From: Pyramidobacter sp.
GTDB taxonomy: Bacteria; Synergistota; Synergistia; Synergistales; Dethiosulfovibrionaceae
Direction: 5' to 3'
DNA: 13,725 nt
Assembly (NCBI GenBank): GCA_017940445.1
Contig: JAGAYQ010000426.1
Location: forward strand, 1 to 13,725
The position numbers and the translations under genes were made by a program. Position 1 is the first letter of the stretch; every line of letters begins with the position of its first letter. Of this stretch, positions 7,293 through 13,659 are shown piece by piece. The notes beneath the pieces are model-generated. The model made no database searches and was not told the origin of the DNA. It was given only the letters and a program-made list of their open reading frames with translations.

Positions 7293-7324
7293 TGTATTTA
7301 TTATACAGAAAACAATTTTTTCTG
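7293..7324. promoter_or_regulatory. Candidate GntR operator palindromes
   Basis: TGTAT-TTATT-ATACA (7293-7307) covers the -10 box, and CAGAAAA-CAATT-TTTTCTG (7306-7324) fills the spacer and enters the -35. Both are exact inverted repeats. FadR-type regulators bind short AT-rich palindromes and often control themselves, so one of these may be the operator. No other evidence is available. Confidence 0.4.
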
Positions 7325-7327
7325 CAA
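7300..7327 (-). promoter_or_regulatory. Promoter of the gntR operon
   Basis: Minus strand: TTGCAG -35 (7322-7327), a 16-bp spacer and a perfect TATAAT -10 (7300-7305). The leader to the ATG is about 50 nt. The -35 lies only 3 nt from the M20 terminator. Confidence 0.75.
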
Positions 7328-7330
7328 CAC

Positions 7331-7368
7331 AAAAACGGCGGAAAGCGTTTGACTTTCCGCCGTTTTTT
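7331..7368 (-). terminator. Bidirectional terminator after the M20 gene
   Basis: The arms AAAAACGGCGGAAAG (7331-7345) and CTTTCCGCCGTTTTT (7353-7367) pair perfectly over 15 bp around a 7-nt loop, with A- and T-runs at the ends. It lies 10 nt past the M20 stop and also separates it from the gntR promoter. Confidence 0.92.
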
Positions 7369-7377
7369 CGCGATGGC

Positions 7378-8691
7378 CTAGTACTCCGAGAAGCGGGCGT
7401 CCATCGCCGCCAGGTATTCTTCCTTCGTATAGATCGGCTTGAAATGATCGAGGATCCCGTGCGCGCCTTTAGCGCCGTCGCAGAGCAGGTCGATCACCGT
7501 GCTCAGCAGCGCCTTGGCCGAGTCGAGCACAGCCGCGTCGAAATCGGTCAGGTGGAATCCCGCCGAGTGCAGCGCGCCGAGCGAGCCGCCGGCCGAGGGG
7601 TGAATGCCGGGCATGAGGTGGCAGATGTCGCCCATATCGGTCGAGGCCGAGAAATACGACTTGGTGTCGACGTTTTCAGCGCCCGCCAGTTCAGCGGCGT
7701 TTTTGGCGAACAGCGCGTTCAGGTCCTGATTGACGGCCAGCGGCATGTCGCCGGGGATGCTGGTGAAGTGGAACTTGCAGCCCAGCGCGTCTGCGCCGCT
7801 CTTGAACGCCTTCTCCACCTTGGAGAACACTTCGTCGATCGTAGCCGCCGAAGCCGCGCGCACGTAGCCCTCCAGGCGCACATCATCGGGAACGCTGTTC
7901 ACCGAGTCGCCGCCCTTGGTGATGATAAAGTGGACGCGCACGTGGTCGTTGTCGCGGAACGTCTCGCGCAGCGCATTCACGGCGTTGATGCCGGCCACGG
8001 CCGCGTAGAGCGCGTTGATGCCCTGATCGGGCGCAGCCGCCGCATGAGCCTGCTTGCCCTCGTAGCGGACCATGAAGACGCGGAAGCCGTTGCCGTGATA
8101 GGGAACGGCAAATCCCTTGTGCTCCGCGAACTCGCCCGCGTGGATCATCATCGCCATGTCAACGTCGTCAAACTCGCCCAGACGGACGAACTCGGGCTTG
8201 CCGCACAGATAGCGGATCTTGCCCTCGTCGCGCATCTTCTTGCGGCGGTCGATCTCGATGAACTCCTCGGCAGGAACGGCCATCAGCGCGACCGAACCGT
8301 CGAGCTCGTCCATGATGCCGCTCTTTTTCAGCGCCGCTGCCGCCGTGAGGATGATCGACGTCTGGAGATTGTGACCGCAGCTGTGCGAGGCGCCGTCCAC
8401 GGGGTTGGCCTGCGGATGGTTGCGGCAGACGATGCCGTCCAGCTCGCCGATCAGAGCCACTTTCGGCCCCTTGTTCGTGCCGATGTCCGTCCGCAGTCCG
8501 GTGAGAGCGATGTTCTTCTTCACGTTCAGCCCCAGCGACTCCAGGCGCTCGGCCAGCTTGCCGCTCGTCCTCGTCTCGTGGAAGCCGAGCTCCGCGTTGG
8601 CGGCGATGTCGTCGGTATACTCGCGCACCCACGCGCCGGAGGCGTCGACCGCCTCAAAAACCTTTTTCTTCAAAAGTTCAGCCTTGCTCAA
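7378..8691 (-). CDS. M20-family metal-dependent amidohydrolase (AbgB-like)
   Basis: A 437-residue cytosolic hydrolase of the M20D/amidohydrolase type, which cleaves N-acyl amino acids, p-aminobenzoyl-glutamate or dipeptides. Visible metal-site and catalytic elements are GELD (82-85), HSCGHN (103-108), AEE (141-143), MIHAGE (H184) and STDMGD (350-355), with H375 in GALHSAGFH as a likely late ligand. The lid/dimerisation domain spans roughly 195-315. AbgB-like proteins share the STDMGD and HSCGHN motifs, but the exact substrate cannot be read. A TTG start is chosen: AAGGAGG lies 8 nt upstream and the next residues SKAELLKKKVFEAVD form a normal first helix. It stands alone between a promoter and a terminator. 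A 155-bp repeat lies 35 nt upstream of the start, within its leader. Confidence 0.92.
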   Translation of the reverse strand: MSKAELLKKKVFEAVDASGAWVREYTDDIAANAELGFHETRTSGKLAERLESLGLNVKKNIALTGLRTDIGTNKGPKVALIGELDGIVCRNHPQANPVDGASHSCGHNLQTSIILTAAAALKKSGIMDELDGSVALMAVPAEEFIEIDRRKKMRDEGKIRYLCGKPEFVRLGEFDDVDMAMMIHAGEFAEHKGFAVPYHGNGFRVFMVRYEGKQAHAAAAPDQGINALYAAVAGINAVNALRETFRDNDHVRVHFIITKGGDSVNSVPDDVRLEGYVRAASAATIDEVFSKVEKAFKSGADALGCKFHFTSIPGDMPLAVNQDLNALFAKNAAELAGAENVDTKSYFSASTDMGDICHLMPGIHPSAGGSLGALHSAGFHLTDFDAAVLDSAKALLSTVIDLLCDGAKGAHGILDHFKPIYTKEEYLAAMDARFSEY

Positions 8692-8726
8692 TCAAAAGAC
8701 CTCCTTAGAACAGAACTGGAAATCGA

Positions 8727-8881
8727 GGAGACACTGATTAAATAAGCCCGATGCACTGCCGAGGAATTTCGTCGACTGACAAGGAGAAGCGAAGAGGCAT
8801 AGCGGGGCTATGGTGATGAGCTTCGACGCAGCCAGGCGGCGAAAGACCCGGCAGGGCGCGGGCGAATTAATCAGCGTCTCC
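8727..8881. repeat. Palindromic MITE-like element, copy 1
   Basis: A 155-bp sequence bounded by imperfect terminal inverted repeats: GGAGACACTGATTAAA at the left end and, reversed, GGAGACGCTGATTAAT at the right. Similarity between the two ends continues inward for about 50 bp. The centre is a hairpin CATAGC-GGG-GCTATG (8798-8812), so the whole unit is close to one long palindrome. It has no coding potential. Its right end recurs at 13660-13725. The size, inverted ends, lack of genes and second copy fit a miniature inverted-repeat transposable element mobilised in trans. No unambiguous target duplication is visible (flanks TCGA and TCAA). Confidence 0.75.
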
Positions 8882-8897
8882 TCAAATCTACTGCGCC

Positions 8898-8927
8898 ATC
8901 ATACCACGATTCGGCCCAAATGGGCAA
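8898..8927 (-). promoter_or_regulatory. Probable promoter of the M20 gene
   Basis: Minus strand: TTGCCC -35 (8922-8927), an 18-bp spacer and a TATGAT -10 (8898-8903). A start near 8891 would place the 155-bp repeat wholly inside the untranslated leader. The overlap with the end of the rsmI region leaves room for only this one candidate. Confidence 0.45.
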
Positions 8928-8965
8928 AAGTTTCGAAAACGGCGCAGGCGAAACAAGCGCGAGGC

Positions 8966-9787
8966 TTATCCGTTTTTCTCAGCCAGCAGCCACGATTTGA
9001 CCCTGTTTTTCGGGACGGCGTATCTGGCGGCCAGCTCTTCGGCGATCTTCTTCACCGGCTCGCCCTGTGCGCGCTTTTCGAGCGCTTCAGCCTGCCAGGC
9101 GTCATCATCCAAGGCTTCGTCGGGCTGCGCAGGAGCGACGACGAGGACCAGCTCGCCCTTGACGCCGTCGTCGAGGCTGGCCAGGACCGAGGCAAGCGTG
9201 CCGCGGCGGGCTTCCTGATACATTTTGCTGATCTCGCGCACCAGCGCGCAGGGGCGATCGCCGAGCACCTCCAGGAAGTCCTCCATCTGCTTGGCAGCCT
9301 TGTGCGGAGACAGATAAAAAACAGCCGTAAAAGGATGATCTTTCAGTTTTTCAAGCGCCGTGACGCGCTCGCCTTTGGCGTCGGGCAGAAAGCCGATAAA
9401 CGAGAACGGCTGCGGGACCAGCCCGGACAGCAGCACAGCGGGCACGAACGCCGTCGCGCCCGGCAGCACGTCGACGGGGAACCCCGCGTCGATCGCCGCT
9501 TTCAGCGCCACCTCGCCGGGGTCGGACATGCCGGGAGTGCCCGCGTCGCTGATGACTGCCACGCGCTCGCCCTTTTCCAGGCGCGCCAGCAGCTCGTCTA
9601 CGCGGGACTGTTCATTGAACTTCTGATAGCTCATGAGCGGCTTTTTGATGCCGTAGTGGTTCAGCAGCAGCCCGCTGCGGCGCGTGTCCTCACAGGCGAT
9701 GAGATCGGCATTTTTCAGCTCTTCGAGCGCGCGCAGCGTGATGTCGCCCAGATTGCCGATGGGCGTGGGGATCAGGATCAGCGGCAT
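8966..9787 (-). CDS. rsmI: 16S rRNA (cytidine1402-2'-O)-methyltransferase
   Basis: SAM-dependent enzyme that 2'-O-methylates C1402 in the decoding centre of 16S rRNA. The 273-residue length is standard. It opens MPLILIPTPIGNLGDITLRA, then has ACEDTRRSGLLLNHYGI (31-47), the tetrapyrrole-methylase-fold cofactor loop SDAGTPGMSDPG (80-91), LPGATAFVPAVLLSGLVP (108-125) and GFLP (132-135). The C-terminal helix-turn-helix-like segment (about 235-270), EPVKKIAEELAARYAVPKNR, is typical of RsmI. The start has a GGGAGGA site six nucleotides upstream. It overlaps the end of thrE by 10 nt, so the two are co-transcribed. No convincing terminator with a T-tract was found after it. Confidence 0.96.
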   Translation of the reverse strand: MPLILIPTPIGNLGDITLRALEELKNADLIACEDTRRSGLLLNHYGIKKPLMSYQKFNEQSRVDELLARLEKGERVAVISDAGTPGMSDPGEVALKAAIDAGFPVDVLPGATAFVPAVLLSGLVPQPFSFIGFLPDAKGERVTALEKLKDHPFTAVFYLSPHKAAKQMEDFLEVLGDRPCALVREISKMYQEARRGTLASVLASLDDGVKGELVLVVAPAQPDEALDDDAWQAEALEKRAQGEPVKKIAEELAARYAVPKNRVKSWLLAEKNG

Positions 9788-11022
9788 GAAGGTCCTCCCT
9801 TTTCTTCTTTCGATTCCGGCGCCTGCGGCCAGGCCGTGCGGAACAGCATCTCCACAAGCATGAAGCCGAGCACGATGCCCAGACAGGTGAGCGCCAGCGA
9901 TGAGCCTTTCTGCGCGGCCAGTTCGGCGTCTCCCATGACGAAGCCGTACATCATCGCGTACAGCGCAGCGCCGGGGATCACAGGGAAGATCGCCACCGTC
10001 TGGAAGATCGTCACCGGGGATTTCTGCGCGCGCGAAAGAAGCAGCGCCAGAGCGGCGCACACAGCCGAAGACGCCAGCGCGCCCCAGAACTCACTGCCGC
10101 TGGCAGCAGACGCGCCCAGATACGCGCTCCACGTCACCATAGCGCCAAGGACGCACCCGGAAAGATGCCGGAGTTTGACGTGGGACCAAAGCGCAAAGCC
10201 CAGGCAGCCCACAGCCGCGGCGATCATCTGCAGCCCCGGCTGCGGATTCAGCGACATCAGACCGCTTGCCCCCGCGCCGAACAGCCGCAGCGGCAGGGCG
10301 ATGCCCAGAGCGATGCCGCCGGCGCCGACGAGCGAGAGAACGATGTTCAGCAGCCCCGAGAGCGTGTCCTGATGAACCAGATCGCGCACGCCGTTCGTCA
10401 CGCCCAGTCCGCTGATGAGCATCATCACCACGCCGGCAGCGATAGGGCCGGCATGCTCGCCAAAGCCGGCTTTGACCGAGAGGAGAATGAACGCTTCCGA
10501 CAGGCATGAGATGATAAAGTTGACGATCAGCGGATTGCTCTGGCGCGCCCCGACCGTGCGGATCAAAAACGCCACAAGCAGCGATGTGCAGGCTGCCGCA
10601 GCAGCGTCGCGCGCACCGCAGTTGAAAAAGACGCCGAACCCCGCCCCGGCAAGGGCCGCTGACAGATAGACCAGCCAGGCCGGCGCCGGCGGCGAGTCCA
10701 TGATCTGCGCCAGACACACGGCAAAGCAGCCTGAGTCCATGGCCTGCGAACAGACCTGACGAGAAAGAGCGTTCAGTTCGTCAAGCCGGGCAAAATCAAC
10801 GCCGCCGCGGCGGATATGGCGGATCTGCGTCATGATCGCTCCGTCGGGAGCCGTCACCGTCGCCTGAATATTGCTCGGGATCACCCAGATATTGCACCGG
10901 ACAAAGCCGAAAGCCGCCGCGAGGCGGTACAGACTGTCCTCCACGCGGTGCGTTTCCGCTCCGCTTTGAAACAGAGCGACGCCGAAATCAAGGATCAGCG
11001 CCAGATCTTTATCCTCGGCCAC
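9778..11022 (-). CDS. Threonine/serine exporter ThrE, two-domain type
   Basis: A 414-residue membrane protein of the ThrE family, which exports threonine and serine. The cytoplasmic N-terminal segment LILDFGVALFQSGAETHRVE (about 9-28) is the family signature. About ten hydrophobic helices follow. The protein joins both halves: the ThrE/DUF1212 part (about 1-255) and the ThrE2/DUF3815 part (about 270-400, with IFPVIPGAALYAMMYGF), which many bacteria encode as two genes (YjjP/YjjB type). The start is a GTG at 11022, with AAGGAGG 8 nt upstream. A strong promoter lies at 11055-11084. The end overlaps rsmI by 10 nt. Transport substrate is inferred from family only. Confidence 0.9.
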   Translation of the reverse strand: MAEDKDLALILDFGVALFQSGAETHRVEDSLYRLAAAFGFVRCNIWVIPSNIQATVTAPDGAIMTQIRHIRRGGVDFARLDELNALSRQVCSQAMDSGCFAVCLAQIMDSPPAPAWLVYLSAALAGAGFGVFFNCGARDAAAAACTSLLVAFLIRTVGARQSNPLIVNFIISCLSEAFILLSVKAGFGEHAGPIAAGVVMMLISGLGVTNGVRDLVHQDTLSGLLNIVLSLVGAGGIALGIALPLRLFGAGASGLMSLNPQPGLQMIAAAVGCLGFALWSHVKLRHLSGCVLGAMVTWSAYLGASAASGSEFWGALASSAVCAALALLLSRAQKSPVTIFQTVAIFPVIPGAALYAMMYGFVMGDAELAAQKGSSLALTCLGIVLGFMLVEMLFRTAWPQAPESKEEKGGPSCR

Positions 11023-11054
11023 TAGAACGCCTCCTTCTCCGTAAAATCGCGCTC

Positions 11055-11084
11055 AGTATAGCGCCCTCGCGCGGATTCGGTCAA
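11055..11084 (-). promoter_or_regulatory. Promoter of thrE-rsmI
   Basis: Minus strand: TTGACC -35 (11079-11084), an 18-bp spacer and a TATACT -10 (11055-11060). It is the closest match to a sigma-70 promoter in this divergent region and points away from the radical SAM gene. Confidence 0.75.
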
Positions 11085-11112
11085 GCCGGCCCCGCGACTT
11101 TGCGAAATGCTA

Positions 11113-11140
11113 TTGACATGTCAACCTGTCGTATGATACA
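11113..11140 (+). promoter_or_regulatory. Possible promoter of the radical SAM-symporter pair
   Basis: A perfect TTGACA -35 (11113-11118) is followed after 16 bp by GATACA (11135-11140), a weak -10. A better-looking TATGAT at 11132 is only 13 bp away and is too close. The -35 forms half of a palindromic repeat, so regulator binding would compete with RNA polymerase. The leader would be about 180 nt. Confidence 0.4.
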
Positions 11141-11176
11141 CTCCTGCCGTCAGCAATTTGACATATCAACATATCG
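11113..11176. repeat. Paired operator-like repeats TTGACATRTCAAC
   Basis: Two related blocks start 45 bp apart, at 11113 and 11158. Each begins TTGACATRTCAAC and continues MTRTCG. The first contains the perfect 12-bp palindrome TTGACATGTCAA; the second is TTGACATATCAA. Within each block an 8-nt half repeats directly (ACATATCA then ACATATCG in the second), giving four tandem half-sites. Placement upstream of a divergent gene pair suggests a repressor or activator site. The protein that binds is not known. Confidence 0.55.
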
Positions 11177-11200
11177 AAACAGATTTTTCACACGGTGCAG

Positions 11201-11261
11201 AAAGCGCGATCGGGCCGCGAACGCTTCACCCGGCCGGGGACGAACGGCTGATCGCTTTTTT
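11201..11261 (+). promoter_or_regulatory. Terminator-like hairpin in the radical SAM leader
   Basis: GCGATC (11206-11211) pairs with GATCGC (11250-11255), extended inward by GCCG with CGGC, and is followed at once by six Ts (11256-11261). The enclosed loop is long (about 27-30 nt) with its own GC-rich pairs. It lies about 65 nt before the gene start and could act as an attenuator. No known riboswitch consensus was recognised. The remainder of this 302-nt intergenic region (11023-11324) holds the two promoters and the repeats; nothing else was seen. Confidence 0.35.
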
Positions 11262-11324
11262 GCACACTCCCGCTCACAGCGCACTTCGCAGCGGCAGAGC
11301 GGATCATTTCAAGGGGGAGCAGCA

Positions 11325-12014
11325 ATGATCTACTTCAAGTACAAGCAGGACCACAACGTTCAGGTAAACGGCGACGGGCGCAAAGTGCTCTACGTCGACA
11401 TCCAGCCGGAAAAGGCATGCATCTTCAACTGCATCGTCTGCACGCGCGGCCAGACGAAGTATCAGGGCGAATGGCACGACTTCGGACCGCACGAGGAGTC
11501 GCTGGCCGACCTTCGCGCCAAGATCGCCGAGGTCAAGCCTGACATCGTCGAGATCTACGGTCAGGGCGACATCCTCACAAACGTCCATCTGGAGGAGATC
11601 ATCGACTGCATCCACGGCGAAGGGAAGCCCGTCCGCCTGATCACCAACTGCTACCTGCTCGGCATCGGCGAGCACATGCGCGTTGTCTGCAAGTGCGAGG
11701 AAGTCGTCGGCGCGTTCGGCATCGTCGACGAAGAAGCGTTCAAGAAATACCACCGTCCGCTGCCGGAGCTGAATTTCTCGGCCGAGAAGCAGACGGAAAG
11801 CCTGGTCAACTTCTGCAACAATTACAAGGGCAAGTTCAAGCTGCGCGTGTTCTTCAGCAAGGGTTTCAACGACAGCGACGAGACAGTGGCCAAGATCAAG
11901 GGCATCCTCGAGCGGCTCACGTTCGACTCGCTCTGGGTCATCAGCACCAGCAAGCTCACCGTGGACGACGGCCGCATCGCCGAGGTCGCCCGCGAACTGC
12001 ACGCTGACGAGTGA
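11325..12014 (+). CDS. Compact radical SAM protein, COG0731-like
   Basis: A 229-residue radical SAM enzyme. The 4Fe-4S site is CIFNCIVC (C32, C36, C39), preceded by KVLYVDIQPEKA and followed by TRGQTKYQ. IYGQGDILTN (77-86) occupies the place of the SAM-binding SGxGEPTL motif, with D for E. RLITNCYLL (104-112) matches the family's itNgsLL strand and YHRPLPEL (142-149) a conserved Pro loop. This pattern is that of COG0731-type proteins, named after the wyosine synthase Tyw1, but bacterial members have unknown roles. It is shorter than many and shows no extra iron-sulfur domain. The ATG has AAGGGGGAGC just upstream. A longer reading to 11100 would run through the promoter. The symporter follows after 57 nt, probably in one transcript. 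Confidence 0.82.
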   Translation: MIYFKYKQDHNVQVNGDGRKVLYVDIQPEKACIFNCIVCTRGQTKYQGEWHDFGPHEESLADLRAKIAEVKPDIVEIYGQGDILTNVHLEEIIDCIHGEGKPVRLITNCYLLGIGEHMRVVCKCEEVVGAFGIVDEEAFKKYHRPLPELNFSAEKQTESLVNFCNNYKGKFKLRVFFSKGFNDSDETVAKIKGILERLTFDSLWVISTSKLTVDDGRIAEVARELHADE

Positions 12015-12071
12015 TAATTGCTTCACACCGATTTTTCATCCTGAGTTCAATCTGGAAGGAGTTTTTTTCAC

Positions 12072-13478
12072 ATGGAATTCGCAAAAATGGTCCCGCAGCC
12101 CAAGATGCTGATCGTCATCGCGCTGTATTTCGTCATCGTCTTCATCTTCGCCTATCTCGCGCGCACCAAGCAGAACCGGCAGAGCATCAAGGACTTCGCT
12201 CTCGCCGGCAAGGGGCTCGGATCCTTCGTCCTCATGGCCACGTTCATGGCTTTGTGGATGGGCGGCGGCGCCGTGGCCGGCAGCATCAACTCGATCGCCT
12301 ACACGACCGGACTGTTCCCCTCCATCTGCTACGCTTCCGGCAGCATCCTCGCCATCGTCATCCTCTTCGCTATCGGGCCGCTGGTGCGCAAGCGCGGCAA
12401 GATGACGACAGCCGCCCTCATCGAAGACAGCTACGGCACCGGCGCCCGCGTGATCTCGGCGGTCATCATCGCGCTGGCCAGCTTCTCGATCGTGTCGTAT
12501 CAGCTGCGCGCCATGGGCATCGTGCTCAACGCCACGACCGGCTTCGACGTTGACACGCTGACTGTCATCTCCTGCGTGGCGATCATCATCGCTACAGCTT
12601 CCGGCGGCCTCAGCTCGGTGGTCAAGATCGACGCGTTCTCTGTCATCATCATGCTGGTCGGTCTGGTCTGCGCCGGCGCCTATGTCTACACCAATATCGG
12701 CGGCTGGGACTGGGTGATGGAGCGCACCGCACAGATCGCCCCCAAGGGGCTGACGTTCACGGCCGGCTGGACGGCCAGGGATTATCTGGCCAACTACGCT
12801 CCCGGCTTCCTGCTCGCCCTCGGCGACCAGAACCTGTATCAGCGCATGGCGGCCGCCAAGGAGGACAAAAGCGTGCAGATCGGCATGATCGGCTGGGCTC
12901 TGGGCACGATCATCGTTCTGCCTTCGGTCTCGGTGCTGTCCTACATCGGTCGTCTGTATTTCGGCGGCAACATCATCGCCTCGCAGTCGTTCATCGCGCT
13001 TTCCACCGTGTGCCCCTGGATCGTCGGCGGGCTGATGATGGCTTCGTGCACGGGGTTCATCCTCACCACGGGCAACTCGTACCTGCTGGCGGGCGCTACG
13101 AATATCGCCACGGACGTGTTCACTCATTTCAAGAAGGACGCTTCGGAGTCACAGGTCGTCTTCGTCACCAAGCTGACCATCGTCATCTGCGGCGCGGCGT
13201 CGCTGTTTTTGCTGAAATTCTTCCCCAGCATCCTCGCCATTCAGTACTGGTCGATGACGATCGCCGGCGCCGGCATCACGCCCTCGCTGCTGGCCAGCGT
13301 CGTCTGCCCGAACAAGGTCACCAAGTGGGGCGGCATCGCCTCCATGGTAGGCGGCACGGCGCTGACGATCGGCTGGGAGATGGCCGGTCACCCCTTCGGC
13401 CTGGCTACGGTGCTCGTCGCCTTCCCCGTCTCGGTGATTCTGCTTGTCGTCGTGTCCGCGATCACGAAAAAGAACTAG
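12072..13478 (+). CDS. Sodium:solute symporter (SSS family)
   Basis: A 468-residue polytopic protein with about 13 hydrophobic helices, in keeping with the SSS/LeuT-fold family that couples uptake of sugars, amino acids, pantothenate or other solutes to sodium. Family features are the N-terminal helix, the SIKDFALAGKGLGSFVLMAT segment (about 38-57), WMGGGAVAGSINSIAYTTGL (about 62-81), the GGLSSVVKIDAFSVIIM region (about 178-194) and LALGDQNLYQRMAAAKEDK (about 249-267). The substrate cannot be predicted. AAGGAG lies 10 nt before the ATG. It is likely co-transcribed with the radical SAM gene; no promoter was seen in the 57-nt gap. The TAG stop is the first base-triplet of a large inverted repeat holding the terminator. 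Confidence 0.92.
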   Translation: MEFAKMVPQPKMLIVIALYFVIVFIFAYLARTKQNRQSIKDFALAGKGLGSFVLMATFMALWMGGGAVAGSINSIAYTTGLFPSICYASGSILAIVILFAIGPLVRKRGKMTTAALIEDSYGTGARVISAVIIALASFSIVSYQLRAMGIVLNATTGFDVDTLTVISCVAIIIATASGGLSSVVKIDAFSVIIMLVGLVCAGAYVYTNIGGWDWVMERTAQIAPKGLTFTAGWTARDYLANYAPGFLLALGDQNLYQRMAAAKEDKSVQIGMIGWALGTIIVLPSVSVLSYIGRLYFGGNIIASQSFIALSTVCPWIVGGLMMASCTGFILTTGNSYLLAGATNIATDVFTHFKKDASESQVVFVTKLTIVICGAASLFLLKFFPSILAIQYWSMTIAGAGITPSLLASVVCPNKVTKWGGIASMVGGTALTIGWEMAGHPFGLATVLVAFPVSVILLVVVSAITKKN

Positions 13479-13488
13479 TCCCCTCTCG

Positions 13489-13536
13489 GCGGCGCTTTTC
13501 GGGCGTTTATGCCCCCGGAGAGCGCCGCTCCTTTTT
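13489..13536 (+). terminator. Terminator of the symporter gene
   Basis: A 15-bp stem with two G-U pairs (13489-13503 with 13514-13528) has a 10-nt loop and is followed by TCCTTTTT. It lies 10 nt past the stop codon. The same hairpin, inverted and lacking a T-tract, recurs at about 13605-13645. Confidence 0.85.
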
Positions 13537-13559
13537 GAATATTATTCGGAGGTCATACC

Positions 13560-13589
13560 ATGGATCCCAAGCCGCAGGAATTATATTGA
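13560..13589 (+). other. 9-codon ORF with strong ribosome site (truncated gene start or leader peptide)
   Basis: CGGAGGT lies 6 nt before an ATG that opens MDPKPQELY followed by TGA. The initiation region is as good as that of the real genes nearby. It may be the surviving start of a gene cut off by the adjacent rearrangement, a leader peptide, or chance. No homology can be judged from nine residues. Confidence 0.3.
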
Positions 13590-13659
13590 CAGATCGATAG
13601 AAGAGCGGCGCTCTCCGGGGGCATTATACGCCCGAAAAGCGCCGCCGAGAGGGGACTAA

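Larger units (their letters stand above)
13476..13658. repeat. Near-perfect 55-bp inverted repeat around a 72-bp spacer
   Basis: Arm 1 (13476-13530) starts with the symporter stop codon, TAGTCCCCTCTCGG, and ends GAGCGCCGCTC. Arm 2 (13603-13658) is its reverse complement, differing by one substitution and one inserted base in the loop region (GTTTAT versus GTATAAT). Each arm can also fold alone into the terminator stem. The spacer (13531-13602) carries a ribosome site and a 9-codon ORF. Arm 2 ends one base before the second copy of the MITE-like repeat. Confidence 0.9.

Noticed and set aside
6826..8745. Plus-strand 639-codon open frame opposite the gntR, M20 region
   Set aside because: It is antisense to two genes with clear domain motifs, crosses a terminator and a promoter, and its translation is low-complexity Arg/His/Val-rich. 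Typical of GC-rich shadow frames.
8727..8881. CRISPR repeat or small RNA gene
   Set aside because: There is a single palindromic unit with no spacer array, and no promoter-terminator pair; a transposon-derived repeat explains it better.
9788..10060. N-terminal extension of rsmI
   Set aside because: The extra codons lie within thrE in another frame. The start at 9787 has a good ribosome site and the standard RsmI N-terminus.
8810..10372. Plus-strand 520-codon open frame
   Set aside because: Starts inside the repeat element and runs antisense through rsmI and thrE; no domain signature.
11113..11137. TTGACA with TATGAT as a promoter
   Set aside because: The spacer is only 13 bp, too short for sigma-70; GATACA at 16 bp is listed instead with low confidence.
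13586..13630. TTGACA with TATACG as a promoter in the inverted repeat region
   Set aside because: The boxes are 33 bp apart, and no gene follows within the window.
13444..13659. 71-codon open frame over the symporter end and inverted repeat
   Set aside because: It begins within the symporter in another frame and crosses its terminator; composition reflects the repeat, not a protein.
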